From: Metaclostridioides mangenotii
GTDB taxonomy: Bacteria; Bacillota; Clostridia; Peptostreptococcales; Peptostreptococcaceae
Length of the DNA stretch: 64,000 nt
NCBI RefSeq assembly: GCF_018917235.1
Contig: NZ_JAHLOF010000004.1
Span: 186,001-250,000, forward strand
Reading direction: 5' to 3'
A program made the translations under genes and the position numbers. The stretch's first letter is position 1. Each line of letters starts with the position of its first letter. The notes under the pieces were generated by a model that did no database searches, was not told the DNA's origin, and saw only the letters and a program-made list of their open reading frames with translations. Of this stretch, positions 37,932-47,522 are shown in pieces.

Positions 37932-38003
37932 AAAATAATCGATTTGTTTACTCATAATAATTATTTAAATTATCGTTTTGAGTAAAGAATTGATTATTTT
38001 TAT
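37932..38003. terminator. Long bidirectional terminator
   Basis: Nested stems AAAATAATC / GATTATTTT and TTTACTCA / TGAGTAAA between topB and the convergent exporter gene. Confidence 0.7.
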
Positions 38004-39055
38004 TTAATAAACTTTATCGCTCCTGTGTCGTGTAAATTCTTGATTATAGTGGCTGCTATAGGAAATCCAAAAAGACCTAAGATTCCGAAGAGTTGCGCGC
38101 CAATAAACATACACATTAGAGTAATTAATGGATAAAGGCCTATCTGATTTCCTACAACTTTAGGCTCTAATACTTGTCTCACAATCGTTATTAATATATA
38201 GATTATAAATAAACCGATAGCCATACTACTGTTTCCGTTAATAAGCGAGATTATTGCCCATGGAATAATTATACTTCCTGTTCCTAGTATAGGGAGTATA
38301 TCTACTAAAGCTATTAAAACTGCGATAGGAAAAGCTGCATCTACACGAAGAATAGTGAGACCTATCCAAAGCTCTATAAAAGTTACCGACAACAAAATTG
38401 CATATGCTTTTAACAATTTTAGTACAGCTGTAATACTACTATTTTTTACATTTAGAATAAATTCACGATTTTTCTCTGAAAACTGATTCAATACAAAATT
38501 GATGATTTTTTTATAGTCAAAAGTAAAAAAGAAAGAAGCTATTATTGTAATTATTAGTTTTAACATAAGCCCCGGTGCTCTCGTTGCAGCGCTAGTTATA
38601 AAGTTTAACGCATTAGATGAAAATGAAGCAACTAAAGACATTATAGATTGCGATAGATTGTCCCAACCAATTAGGTCGATATTCGGAGCTAATAACTCTA
38701 TTTTTGAAAAGAAAGTATCTAAGTATGGTTCTATAGAATACTTGTATAAATCAGGAAGAGTAAATACCATTTCACTAATTTTCTCAAATATTTTAGCACC
38801 AAAACCTGTAAGTGCAGCTATCATAACAGCGTAAAATAAAAGAAGAACAACCGTTGATGTTAAAGCAGGATTGATTTTTATTTTTTTTGTTAGGAAATTT
38901 ATTGCTGGTCTCAATATAAAAGCAATAAAAAATCCGATTATAAATGGCATAAAAAGTGGCAGGATAAATTTAAAGCTTGCAAATATAAGAGCTGCTATCA
39001 ATATAAAGTATGTAAATTTTATAATAAAAGCTCTTTGTTTTTCTAGACTGATCAT
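38000..39055 (-). CDS. AI-2E family transporter
   Basis: 351 residues with about eight membrane spans. It has the AI-2E/YtvI/PerM layout: paired N-terminal helices (FILPLFMPFIIGFFIAFILRP), a soluble middle segment, and the C-terminal pattern EPKVVGNQIGLYPLITLMCMF-like near residue 305. Family members export various small molecules; one (YtvI) is linked to sporulation. The substrate is unknown. GGAGG site on the minus strand. Confidence 0.9.
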   Translation of the reverse strand: MISLEKQRAFIIKFTYFILIAALIFASFKFILPLFMPFIIGFFIAFILRPAINFLTKKIKINPALTSTVVLLLFYAVMIAALTGFGAKIFEKISEMVFTLPDLYKYSIEPYLDTFFSKIELLAPNIDLIGWDNLSQSIMSLVASFSSNALNFITSAATRAPGLMLKLIITIIASFFFTFDYKKIINFVLNQFSEKNREFILNVKNSSITAVLKLLKAYAILLSVTFIELWIGLTILRVDAAFPIAVLIALVDILPILGTGSIIIPWAIISLINGNSSMAIGLFIIYILITIVRQVLEPKVVGNQIGLYPLITLMCMFIGAQLFGILGLFGFPIAATIIKNLHDTGAIKFIK

Positions 39056-39483
39056 AAAAAACCTCCATAGTCATTGTTGTTTGATTGTATTATGTAATTA
39101 TTGACTAAAATTAACTAATCTATAACGTTGATAACATATATATTATATTTGGAATAGAAGGGCTAGTTTTTATATAGTGAATATATACTATTTTAAAATT
39201 CTACATATTGTTGATTTAGTTAATTTTAGCATTATTCTCATTTAAGTACCAGTTAAATTCTGATTAAATTGTCTGAAGGAATTAAATTTATATTTAAAAA
39301 AAATAGGATATCAATATGATTTAAGATTAGCGATTGAATTGTAATTATATATAAAAGACAAGAATTTTATTATGAAAATATGGATTTAATAGAATATTTT
39401 TATAAAGTTATACAAACATATTATATATTTTACATCATCAACATATATATACATTATGAGTGTTTTATAACAGTTTGTTTTAT
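39056..39483. other. AT-rich intergenic region
   Basis: About 430 bases left of the toxin-antitoxin locus. I see no gene, hairpin or convincing promoter other than the region expected to drive the exporter on the minus strand. Confidence 0.5.
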
Positions 39484-39628
39484 TGACTAAGACTTATTAT
39501 ATAGGGTATACTTTAATTAAGGAAAAAGAGATTACATGCTATGGGCTTAGGGTGTATCTCCATAGAATATAAAATATTTAATATTTTAATCTGAAGCATC
39601 CGAATTGCCGTTCGGGTGTTTTAATTTT
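39484..39628 (+). ncRNA. Putative type I antitoxin RNA
   Basis: A promoter TTGACT (39484) - 18 bases - TATACT (about 39507-39513) starts a plus-strand RNA of roughly 100 nt. It ends at a terminator hairpin AGCATCCGAA / TTCGGGTGTT (about 39595-39620) with a T run. It overlaps the last part of the small toxin ORF on the opposite strand, the convergent 3'-overlap arrangement known from C. difficile type I systems. Confidence 0.7.
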
Positions 39629-39747
39629 TTGATGTCTTTTTTTAACTTTATATATGTATTGATAAGTTTAGATAGTCTATTTAATATTAAAGTTATAGCA
39701 GCAAGTGTACTGCCGATAAAAAATAATATACTCAAAAAATCTCCCAT
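39586..39747 (-). CDS. Putative type I toxin, 53-aa membrane peptide
   Basis: A 53-residue ORF too short for most gene callers: MGDFLSILFFIGSTLAAITL, then a positively charged tail with many Lys (KLKKDIKKLKHP). A GGAGGTGAT ribosome site lies 5-6 bases before the ATG, nearly consensus. One hydrophobic span followed by a basic tail is the form of the C. difficile type I toxins. A TATAAT lies on the minus strand about 80 bases upstream. The antisense RNA covers its 3' end. Overexpression should be growth-inhibiting if the call is right. Confidence 0.75.
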   Translation of the reverse strand: MGDFLSILFFIGSTLAAITLILNRLSKLINTYIKLKKDIKKLKHPNGNSDASD

Positions 39748-40059
39748 ATATTATCACCTCCAATCATAAGGAAGGGATAATTTTTTATATGGATTTACAC
39801 CCGATAGTATGTAATCTCACTATTATTATAACATATATGTACTGTATTAAATTCATTGGATTGTAGCCAATTATTTTGATATTGTGACTTATTTAGAACT
39901 ATTATTTAATAAAGAAAGCAAAACTAAATTTCAATATGATTTGACAAAAAATCTTATACTATTGTGTTTTGAAAACAAGATTGGTAAAATTAAGATATTA
40001 TATGTAAACTAGTAAAAATTCTGACAATATTGTTTAGGTTAATTTAATGGGGTGAAAAT
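39748..40059. other. Toxin 5' leader and promoter region
   Basis: About 310 bases. Contains the long toxin mRNA leader on the minus strand (GAGATTACAT... at about 39818, downstream of TATAAT) and, on the right, the promoter region of the phosphatase gene. The leader start is an inverted copy of the antitoxin RNA start. Confidence 0.55.
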
Positions 40060-40800
40060 ATGAAAAATTTTAGAGATTTGGGAGGAATAAAATCTCAGGA
40101 TGGAAGAGTAGTAAAAAAGGGATATTTCTATAGGTCAGCAAATTTAGGAAATCTTTCAGAAGAAGATATAGAATCATTAAAAAGAATAAATATAAAATGT
40201 ATATTTGATTATAGAAGTGATAATGAAGCTAAAAATCATCCATCGACAGAAATCAAAGGCATAAAAAATATTAGAATTCCAGCTATGAGCTTAAAAAAGT
40301 TCAGTGGTGCAAAGTTTGGATCAATAGAAGATATGATAGAAAGTATGTTTGAAAAGTCTGGAGCATTCAATATGCTAAAAGAGAGCTATCACAAACTTCC
40401 TATTAACAACCCTTCTTACAAAAAGCTTGTGGAGCTAGTTAGAGACCAAAGTATGCTACCTTTAATCAATCACTGTACGGCAGGAAAAGACAGAACAGGG
40501 GTAGGGAGTGCTATTATTTTAATGATCCTTGGGGTATCTAGAGAACATATTATTGAGGATTACTTAAAGAGCAATGATTTTGCAGAAGAAGAAATTAATA
40601 AGCTAATAGAACAGAAGCCTGAGTTTAAAAATGTAGATAGGGAAAAATTAAACCATATTTTTGGAGTTAATTTAGATTACATCAGCGCTACTTTCAACAG
40701 GATAGACGAAGTGTATAAAACAACTGAAGACTATTTGTATGGGGAGTTTGGTCTAGACTTGAATGAAATAAATACTTTGAGAAATATGTATTTAGAATAA
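40060..40800 (+). CDS. Tyrosine/serine protein phosphatase
   Basis: 246-residue phosphatase of the Y_phosphatase3/SIW14-like family. The start MKNFRDLGGIKSQDGRVVKKGYFYRSANL is typical (N-F-R-D-L-G-G). The P-loop is HCTAGKDRTG (Cys-x5-Arg) at about residue 148, and a catalytic Asp lies in the DYRSD region. It may act on phosphoproteins or phosphoinositide-like compounds. GGGGTG site. Confidence 0.9.
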   Translation: MKNFRDLGGIKSQDGRVVKKGYFYRSANLGNLSEEDIESLKRINIKCIFDYRSDNEAKNHPSTEIKGIKNIRIPAMSLKKFSGAKFGSIEDMIESMFEKSGAFNMLKESYHKLPINNPSYKKLVELVRDQSMLPLINHCTAGKDRTGVGSAIILMILGVSREHIIEDYLKSNDFAEEEINKLIEQKPEFKNVDREKLNHIFGVNLDYISATFNRIDEVYKTTEDYLYGEFGLDLNEINTLRNMYLE

Positions 40801-40868
40801 AGTATTTAAAAGTAACAGCTTAAGATTTAAGTATAACTATGTTATAAAAAATTTTAGGAGGATATTGA

Positions 40869-41798
40869 GTGTTAAAAAAATGGTTTAACATTATAAAAAA
40901 TAAACAATTTGAAGGGATTGATAATGACGAGAAGGTTTTAGGTAATGAAAAATTAGAAAGCAATTTAGAAGAAATAAAAAATAAAGAAGATAGACAAGAA
41001 AAAAGGAAATTATATGAGACTGAGTGCAATGGAACTGGGTTAGTAGAAACAAAAGAAATCAGAAAAAAAACTAATTTAGATTTATGTGAAGTAGATTTAA
41101 GATTAGAAGAAAATATTGATTCTAATAAAAGTGATTTAGAAAAAAAAGATGACAATAATAGAAGACTAGAAGAAGCTGATGCAGAATTTATAAAAGAAGT
41201 GAAGTTAAGACGAGCTAAATCTATAGTAGCTACAAATATTTATACTAATGAAAAGATGGAGTTTAAAACTCACTCTGAGTGTAGTAGAAAGCTAAAGATT
41301 CCTTTACTTTACATAAAAGAAAATATCATATATGGATATACTGAATATTTCGGAGATGCTATTAATTATATTGGAGAGCAACTTGGATTATCTGAATTTT
41401 CATATAGAAGTGATAAATATTTTGAAAATGGAAAAAATCCATTCGAAATTTATAAGCAATTAAATGATAAAATTTTTTCAGCAAAACTTTCCGAAGAAAA
41501 AAGAAGTTCAATACTTATAAGCTCTAAAATAGAGCCGGTAAGTATGACATATTCATTTGAATGTCTTGACTTTGAATATGATGATTATTTTTTAAAGTAT
41601 AAAGATATTATAAGGAGAACTGGTAAAAAGAAAATTGAACTTGTCAAGAAAAATGGTGAGGTCTTAGAAGTATTTAAATCTATAGAAGAGTGTGCAAATT
41701 ACCTAAATATAGAAAAATCTAAAGTACAAGATATGCTACGATGTGGAGATACAAAAGTGGATAGAAATTACATAAGATATAGTTTCAGAAAAATATGA
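40869..41798 (+). CDS. Protein with two NUMOD1-like DNA-binding modules
   Basis: 309 residues, GTG start after AGGAGG. The N-terminal 115 residues are highly charged and probably coiled. Around residues 117-160 (ATNIYTNEKMEFKTHSECSR) and 254-300 (ELVKKNGEVLEVFKSIEECA) are two copies of a motif like NUMOD1, a small helix-turn-helix-like module usually found beside homing endonuclease domains. No nuclease domain is seen. It may be a domesticated DNA-binding protein. No closer identification can be supported. Confidence 0.6.
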   Translation: MLKKWFNIIKNKQFEGIDNDEKVLGNEKLESNLEEIKNKEDRQEKRKLYETECNGTGLVETKEIRKKTNLDLCEVDLRLEENIDSNKSDLEKKDDNNRRLEEADAEFIKEVKLRRAKSIVATNIYTNEKMEFKTHSECSRKLKIPLLYIKENIIYGYTEYFGDAINYIGEQLGLSEFSYRSDKYFENGKNPFEIYKQLNDKIFSAKLSEEKRSSILISSKIEPVSMTYSFECLDFEYDDYFLKYKDIIRRTGKKKIELVKKNGEVLEVFKSIEECANYLNIEKSKVQDMLRCGDTKVDRNYIRYSFRKI

Positions 41799-41913
41799 TT
41801 CACTAAAAATTCATATTAGTTTCGGCTTTTATTCACACAACACAAATTATTATGATGTAAAATAATATACAATAAGATTTGTGTAATAATTCGGAAGGAG
41901 CCTGATAGATCAA

Positions 41914-42954
41914 GTGAATGCTTCAAAGATTGAATTTAAAAAATCCCATGATCTATTAAGAATTAAGCAAATATCGATTATAACTTTAATAGGATTACTA
42001 TTTTTAGGTATATATATGTCAGGCAGATTCTCATTTAAAAAGCTTCTATATTCACAGAAAACTTATAGCAAAGATAAGATAATTGCTACTATGAGTGGAT
42101 TTAGCATCACTGAAGAAGATTTAAAATTAAAAATGGATCAAATATTGTGTTTTACGGACAAATCACCTATGGGTAACGATGAAGTTAAGAGATATGAGTA
42201 CAATTTAATAGACCATATGACAAAGACTGAAATATTGTATCAAGAGGGAATATCGAGAGGAATAAAAGTTTCAGGTGACGAAATAGATAAGCAGTATTTA
42301 ACAATTATAGATGGACTTAAAGAAAAGTATTCTCTGGACGAAGAAGGAATATTGAAAAAGTTGAATGTTAATAAAGTTGACTTTAAAAATGAACAAGATA
42401 AAGAACTTATAGCCAAAAAATTTATAGCATCTACCTGTAGCGTAACAGATAAAGAAGCGCAAGAGTACTATATAAATAATAAAGGTGATTTTTTGGAGAT
42501 AAGGGCGTCGCATATTTTAATAAAAGATATAGATTCAAGAGGAAATGATTTAAATAGAAAGCAAAAAGATGAAGCTAAAGTTAAAGCAGAAGAAATTCTA
42601 AAAAAAGCATTAAAAGGAGATAATTTTGCGGATTTAGCTAAAAAATATTCTGATGATCCGAGTTCCAAGTACGGTGGAGATCTTGGGTACTTTGGTAGAG
42701 GAGAAATGGTAGAATCCTTTGAAAATGCAGCTTTTTCATTAGGCGACAATCAAATTTATGATAAGATAGTAAAGAGTGATTACGGCTATCATATAATTAA
42801 AAGAACATCACAAAAATACAAAGATTTTAGTAATGTAAAAAATGAAATAATAAACATTATATCTTATGAGAAACAAAGCAAATTAATTAAGCAACTAAAA
42901 GTTAAGTATAATTTAAATATTGTGGATGAGTACAATTATAAAAAAATATATTAA
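41914..42954 (+). CDS. SurA/PrsA-like peptidyl-prolyl isomerase
   Basis: 346 residues: N-terminal membrane anchor (IITLIGLLFLGIYMSG), a SurA-N-like chaperone segment (residues 55-180), then a parvulin rotamase domain with RASHILIKDID and GGDLGYFGRGEMVESFENAAFSL (residues about 190-310). It folds exported proteins on the outer face of the membrane. There is no lipobox, unlike classic PrsA, so it is held by the uncleaved anchor. GTG start after AAGGAG. Confidence 0.88.
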   Translation: MNASKIEFKKSHDLLRIKQISIITLIGLLFLGIYMSGRFSFKKLLYSQKTYSKDKIIATMSGFSITEEDLKLKMDQILCFTDKSPMGNDEVKRYEYNLIDHMTKTEILYQEGISRGIKVSGDEIDKQYLTIIDGLKEKYSLDEEGILKKLNVNKVDFKNEQDKELIAKKFIASTCSVTDKEAQEYYINNKGDFLEIRASHILIKDIDSRGNDLNRKQKDEAKVKAEEILKKALKGDNFADLAKKYSDDPSSKYGGDLGYFGRGEMVESFENAAFSLGDNQIYDKIVKSDYGYHIIKRTSQKYKDFSNVKNEIINIISYEKQSKLIKQLKVKYNLNIVDEYNYKKIY

Positions 42955-42982
42955 AACTTTAATAAAAGTTTGCTGTTGACAC

Positions 42983-43008
42983 AAGCCTATAATTTATAGG
43001 CTTTTTAT
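42983..43008 (+). terminator. Rho-independent terminator
   Basis: Stem AAGCCTATAA / TTATAGGCTT followed by T residues, directly after the foldase gene. Confidence 0.85.
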
Positions 43009-43338
43009 ATGTTAAAATAAATAACTAGTAATTTGGATTATAAAAAACAATTCAGATAATTCTTTATATAGAAAGGTGATATGCTTTACTAACATATTAT
43101 TTTTAACAGAAAAAAGAATGTAAAAAAAAGTAATAAATTGTTGAGTAATAAATAAATTGATGATATCATTTACTTAAGAGATTATATTGTAAACGATTTC
43201 ATTTGGTAAAAATAGACAAATAAAATCTAAATAGTACATAAATATTCGAAGTAAGAAGGTATAATTACCTACTTGTTGAATATATAATTTCAAATATATT
43301 TATATTTGGTCAGAAATATTTTGAGGAGGTTTTTTATA
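43009..43338. other. AT-rich intergenic region before the first aminopeptidase
   Basis: About 330 bases without a gene I can support. The end holds AGGAGG for the aminopeptidase. I see no riboswitch core. Confidence 0.5.
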
Positions 43339-45132
43339 ATGAATGTAAAAGACAGAGTACTTAAATTAAGAGAGCTTATGGAAGAGAAAAATATAGATGC
43401 TTATATTATTCCATCTTCTGATAGTCATCAAAGTGAATACGTAGGTGATTATTTTAAATCAAGAGAGTTTATATCAGGATTTAATGGTTCAGCTGGTACA
43501 GTAATCGTTACTAAAGAAAAAGCAGGTCTTTGGACAGATGGTAGATACTTTATACAAGCTGAGAATCAATTAGAAGGAAGCACAATTGATTTATACAGAA
43601 TGGGTCAAGAAGGTGTTCCATCAATTGAAGAATTCCTATTTGAAAATATAAAAGATGGTGGAACATTAGGATTTGATGGTAGAGTAGTTTCAGCTAAAGA
43701 AGGTAGTTCTTATGCTGGTATGTTATCTAATAAGGGTGTAAAAGTAGAGTACCAATATGATTTAATCGATGGTGTTTGGGAAGATAGACCGGCTCTATCT
43801 GACAGTAAAGCATTTTTATTAGATGTAAAATTTACAGGTGAAAGCTTTAGCTCTAAACTATCTAGACTTAGAGATAAAATGAAAGAAGAAAACACAACAT
43901 ATCATGTAATCACTACACTTGATGATATAGCTTGGTTATTTAATATAAGAGGTGGAGACGTAAAATATAATCCAGTTGTACTATCGTATGCTGTCATAAC
44001 ACTAAATGAAGTGCATTTATTTGTTGATGAAAACAAATTAAATGATGAAATAAAAGCTGAGTTAGCAAAAGAGAATGTACAAATAAAACCATACAATGAT
44101 GTTTATGATTTCGTTAAACATGTAGGAAATAACGAAAGAGTATTAGTAGATGGAACTAAAATAAACTACGCAATACTTAACAATATTCCAGCTGGGGTTG
44201 AAAAGGTAGATCAATTTAACCCAGTTATGTTCTTTAAAGCTCAAAAGAATGAAGTAGAAATTGAAAATATCAGAAGATCACATATAAAAGATGGGGTAGC
44301 ATTTACTAAGTTTATGTATTGGTTAAAGAATAATGTTGGTAAAATGGAAATAACTGAAATGAGCGCTAGCCAAAAACTAGAAGATTTCAGAAGAGAGCAA
44401 GAAGGATTCTTCGAACCAAGTTTTGATACAATAGCTGGTTACAAAGAGCACGCTGCTATGATGCATTATAGTGCAACTCCTGAAACTGATTATAAATTAC
44501 AACCAGAGCATTTATTCTTAATTGATTCAGGTGGACAATATTATGATGGTACTACTGATATAACTAGAACTATGGCGCTTGGACCGATAAATGATGAATT
44601 AAGACTTCACTTTACATCAGTACTTAGAGGAATGATAGGCCTATCAAGAGCGAAATTCTTACATGGATGTAGAGGATATAACTTAGATATACTTTCTAGA
44701 GGAATTATGTGGCAAATGGGAATAGACTATCAATGTGGAACTGGTCATGGTATTGGATTTGTTCTAAATGTTCACGAAGCTCCAAATGGATTTAGATGGA
44801 GAGTTGTTCCTGAAAGATTTGATAGTGCTGTTCTTGAAGAGGGAATGGTAACTACTAATGAGCCAGGGATATACATTGAAGGTTCTCACGGTATAAGAAT
44901 AGAAAATGAAATAGTAACAAAAAAAGCCGAAAAGAATATGTACGGTCAGTTTATGGAGTTTGAAGTTGTTACATTTGCGCCAATAGATTTAGATGCTGTT
45001 GACCCAACAATAATGACTAAAGAAGAAAAAGACTACTTAAACTGGTATCATGGACAAGTATTCGAAAAGGTTTCTACTCATTTAAATTCAGAAGAGAGAG
45101 AATGGTTAAAAGAATATACAAGAGCAATATAA
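43339..45132 (+). CDS. Xaa-Pro aminopeptidase (M24), copy 1
   Basis: 597 residues, start MNVKDRVLKLRELM after GGAGG; an in-frame ATG-like start at 43306 precedes that site and is rejected. Two creatinase N-type domains, then the metal-binding pita-bread domain with the five ligands in DSGGQYYDGTTDITRTM, GTGHGIGFVLNVHEAP, EEGMVTTNEPGIYIEG and IRIENEIV. It is the large (about 600-residue) aminopeptidase P type. It removes N-terminal residues before proline, useful to a peptide fermenter. A near-identical copy follows. Confidence 0.93.
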   Translation: MNVKDRVLKLRELMEEKNIDAYIIPSSDSHQSEYVGDYFKSREFISGFNGSAGTVIVTKEKAGLWTDGRYFIQAENQLEGSTIDLYRMGQEGVPSIEEFLFENIKDGGTLGFDGRVVSAKEGSSYAGMLSNKGVKVEYQYDLIDGVWEDRPALSDSKAFLLDVKFTGESFSSKLSRLRDKMKEENTTYHVITTLDDIAWLFNIRGGDVKYNPVVLSYAVITLNEVHLFVDENKLNDEIKAELAKENVQIKPYNDVYDFVKHVGNNERVLVDGTKINYAILNNIPAGVEKVDQFNPVMFFKAQKNEVEIENIRRSHIKDGVAFTKFMYWLKNNVGKMEITEMSASQKLEDFRREQEGFFEPSFDTIAGYKEHAAMMHYSATPETDYKLQPEHLFLIDSGGQYYDGTTDITRTMALGPINDELRLHFTSVLRGMIGLSRAKFLHGCRGYNLDILSRGIMWQMGIDYQCGTGHGIGFVLNVHEAPNGFRWRVVPERFDSAVLEEGMVTTNEPGIYIEGSHGIRIENEIVTKKAEKNMYGQFMEFEVVTFAPIDLDAVDPTIMTKEEKDYLNWYHGQVFEKVSTHLNSEEREWLKEYTRAI

Positions 45133-45160
45133 TGAATTTTATATTTAGATAAATTATTTA

Positions 45161-45205
45161 GCGTGTTAATCTGCACATAAGTGCGGTTTAACACGCTTTT
45201 TACTT
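45161..45205 (+). terminator. Rho-independent terminator
   Basis: Stem GCGTGTTAA / TTAACACGC with an inner TGCAC / GTGCG pairing, followed by TTTTTAC. Confidence 0.8.
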
Positions 45206-45647
45206 TGTAGACGTATCCTGAAATCAACAACTGGTATTAGCATTGTATATATGGGTGGAGCAATGTAATTTATTGTATTAACATTATCTCTTGAGAAAAA
45301 TTAAGTCTACAAACGTTTACAAACTTTTTATTTGAATTTTTTATAAATACATAAATATATTTTTGTATTAAAAATATAAAAATTAAATATCAAAGAAAAT
45401 ATACTTAAAAAATATTTTATAAATTTTATGAAAGCATTCAATATCTTGCGAAATCAATATACATATTTTAAAATTTAATATTGAAATGCAATATGTTATT
45501 CAATTTACAGAAAATACGGTTATTCATATATTTAAAAAAATATAATTAATATGAAAAAATATTGAGAAGTATAGCGAATAGTGCTATATTTAAAGTATGT
45601 CATATTGACAAATTATGCACAGAAAATATTAATATCTGGGGGTATTT
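45206..45647. other. AT-rich region between the aminopeptidase copies
   Basis: About 440 bases without gene or strong hairpin. It must hold the promoter of copy 2, since a terminator closes copy 1. Confidence 0.5.
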
Positions 45648-47444
45648 ATGATGAAAGTAAAAGATAGAGTAAGTAAGTTAAGAGAACTTATGAAAGAGAA
45701 AAATATAGATGCCTATATTATTCCATCTTCTGATAGTCATCAAAGTGAATACGTAGGTGATTATTTCAAATCTAGAGAGTTTATTTCAGGGTTTACTGGA
45801 TCTGCTGGTACAGTAATAGTTACTAAAGAAGAAGCAGGACTTTGGACGGATGGAAGATATTTTATACAAGCCGAAGCACAGTTAGAAGGTAGTACAGTAA
45901 AATTATTTAAGATGGCACAAGAAGGGGTTCCGACTACTGCAGAATATTTATACGATAATATACCAAAAGGCGGGACACTTGGTTTTGATGGTAGAGTTGT
46001 ATCATCGAAAGAGGGTGCTAACCTATCCGAAAAACTAGCTGAAAAAGATATAAAAATTGAATACGAATACGATTTGATAGATATGATATGGGAAGATAGA
46101 CCAGCTCTATCTGACAGTAAAGCTTTTCTGCTAGATGTAAAATACACAGGAGAAAGCTTTAGCTCTAAATTAGTTAGACTTAGAGAAAAAATGGAACAAC
46201 TTAGCACTACATGTCATGTAATAACAAGCCTTGATGATATAGCTTGGTTATTTAATATAAGAGGTGGAGATGTTGAATTTAATCCAGTTGTTTTATCATA
46301 TGCAGTAGTGACTTTAGATAAGGTGTATTTATTTGTCGATGAAAACAAACTAAATGATGAAATAAACTCTGAATTTGCTAAGGAAAACGTTGTTATAAAA
46401 CCGTATAATGATATATATGAATTTGTAAAGGGAATAGAATCTAGTGAAGTTGTACTTATTGATGGTACAAAAATAAACTATGCAGTTTACAACAATATAC
46501 CAGAAGATGTAAAGAAAGTAGATCAACATAACCCAACTTTATTTTTTAAAGCTGTGAAAAACGAAGTAGAATTAAAAAATATAAGAAATTCACACATAAA
46601 AGATGGTGTTGCATTTACTAAATTTATGTACTGGTTAAAAAATAATGCAGGTAAGATAGAAATCACTGAAATAAGTGCTAGTCAAAAACTAGAAGATTTA
46701 AGAAGAGAACAAGAAGGTTTCTTTGAGCCAAGTTTTAGTACAATTGCTGGTTACAAAGAACATGCCGCTATGATGCACTACAGTGCAACTCCAGAAACTG
46801 ATTATAAATTAGAATCTGAAGGGATGTTTTTAATAGATTCAGGTGGACAATATTATGATGGAACGACAGATATAACTAGAACAATGGTACTTGGGCCTAT
46901 TAGTGATGAATATAAGTTACACTTCACATCAGTAGCTAGAGGTATGATAAGTCTATCTAGAGCAAAATTTTTACATGGTTGTATAGGATATAACCTTGAT
47001 GTATTAAGTAGAGGTATTATGTGGCAAATGGGTATAGACTATCAATGTGGTACAGGGCATGGGATAGGATTTGTTTTAAATGTTCATGAGGCTCCAAATG
47101 GATTTAGATGGAAAGTATCACCAGATAGATTCGAAACTGCAGTTCTTGAAGAAGGTATGGTTACAACAAATGAACCTGGTATATATATAGAAGGTTCTCA
47201 TGGTATTAGAATAGAAAATGAAATAGTAACAAGAAAAGCCGAAAAGAATATGTACGGACAATTCATGGATTTTGAAGTGGTAACATTTGCACCAATTGAT
47301 TTAGATGGTATAGTGCCAGAATTAATGACACATGAAGAAAGAGAGTATTTAAACTGGTACCATGGACAAGTATTTGAAAAAATATCTCCACATTTAACTA
47401 ATGAAGAGAGAGAGTGGCTAAAAAAATATACTAGATCTATATAG
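45648..47444 (+). CDS. Xaa-Pro aminopeptidase (M24), copy 2
   Basis: 598 residues (597 from ATG 45651, which aligns better with copy 1). Collinear with copy 1 with few differences over the full length and all five metal ligands kept (DSGGQYYDGTTDITRTM; GTGHGIGFVLNVHEAP; EEGMVTTNEPGIYIEG). The differences cluster in the N-terminal domains, e.g. IDLYRMGQEG against VKLFKMAQEG. This suggests a recent tandem duplication with possible change in substrate choice or expression. GGGGGT site. Confidence 0.93.
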   Translation: MMKVKDRVSKLRELMKEKNIDAYIIPSSDSHQSEYVGDYFKSREFISGFTGSAGTVIVTKEEAGLWTDGRYFIQAEAQLEGSTVKLFKMAQEGVPTTAEYLYDNIPKGGTLGFDGRVVSSKEGANLSEKLAEKDIKIEYEYDLIDMIWEDRPALSDSKAFLLDVKYTGESFSSKLVRLREKMEQLSTTCHVITSLDDIAWLFNIRGGDVEFNPVVLSYAVVTLDKVYLFVDENKLNDEINSEFAKENVVIKPYNDIYEFVKGIESSEVVLIDGTKINYAVYNNIPEDVKKVDQHNPTLFFKAVKNEVELKNIRNSHIKDGVAFTKFMYWLKNNAGKIEITEISASQKLEDLRREQEGFFEPSFSTIAGYKEHAAMMHYSATPETDYKLESEGMFLIDSGGQYYDGTTDITRTMVLGPISDEYKLHFTSVARGMISLSRAKFLHGCIGYNLDVLSRGIMWQMGIDYQCGTGHGIGFVLNVHEAPNGFRWKVSPDRFETAVLEEGMVTTNEPGIYIEGSHGIRIENEIVTRKAEKNMYGQFMDFEVVTFAPIDLDGIVPELMTHEEREYLNWYHGQVFEKISPHLTNEEREWLKKYTRSI

Positions 47445-47482
47445 AAAATTTAAATTCTGAGAATTTTAATTTACTTCAAATA

Positions 47483-47519
47483 AAAACCGTCTCAATATTA
47501 TATTTGAGACGGTTTTTAA
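47483..47519. terminator. Bidirectional terminator
   Basis: Perfect 14-bp stem AAAAACCGTCTCAA / TTGAGACGGTTTTT with A and T exits, between convergent genes. Confidence 0.9.
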
Positions 47520-47522
47520 TTA

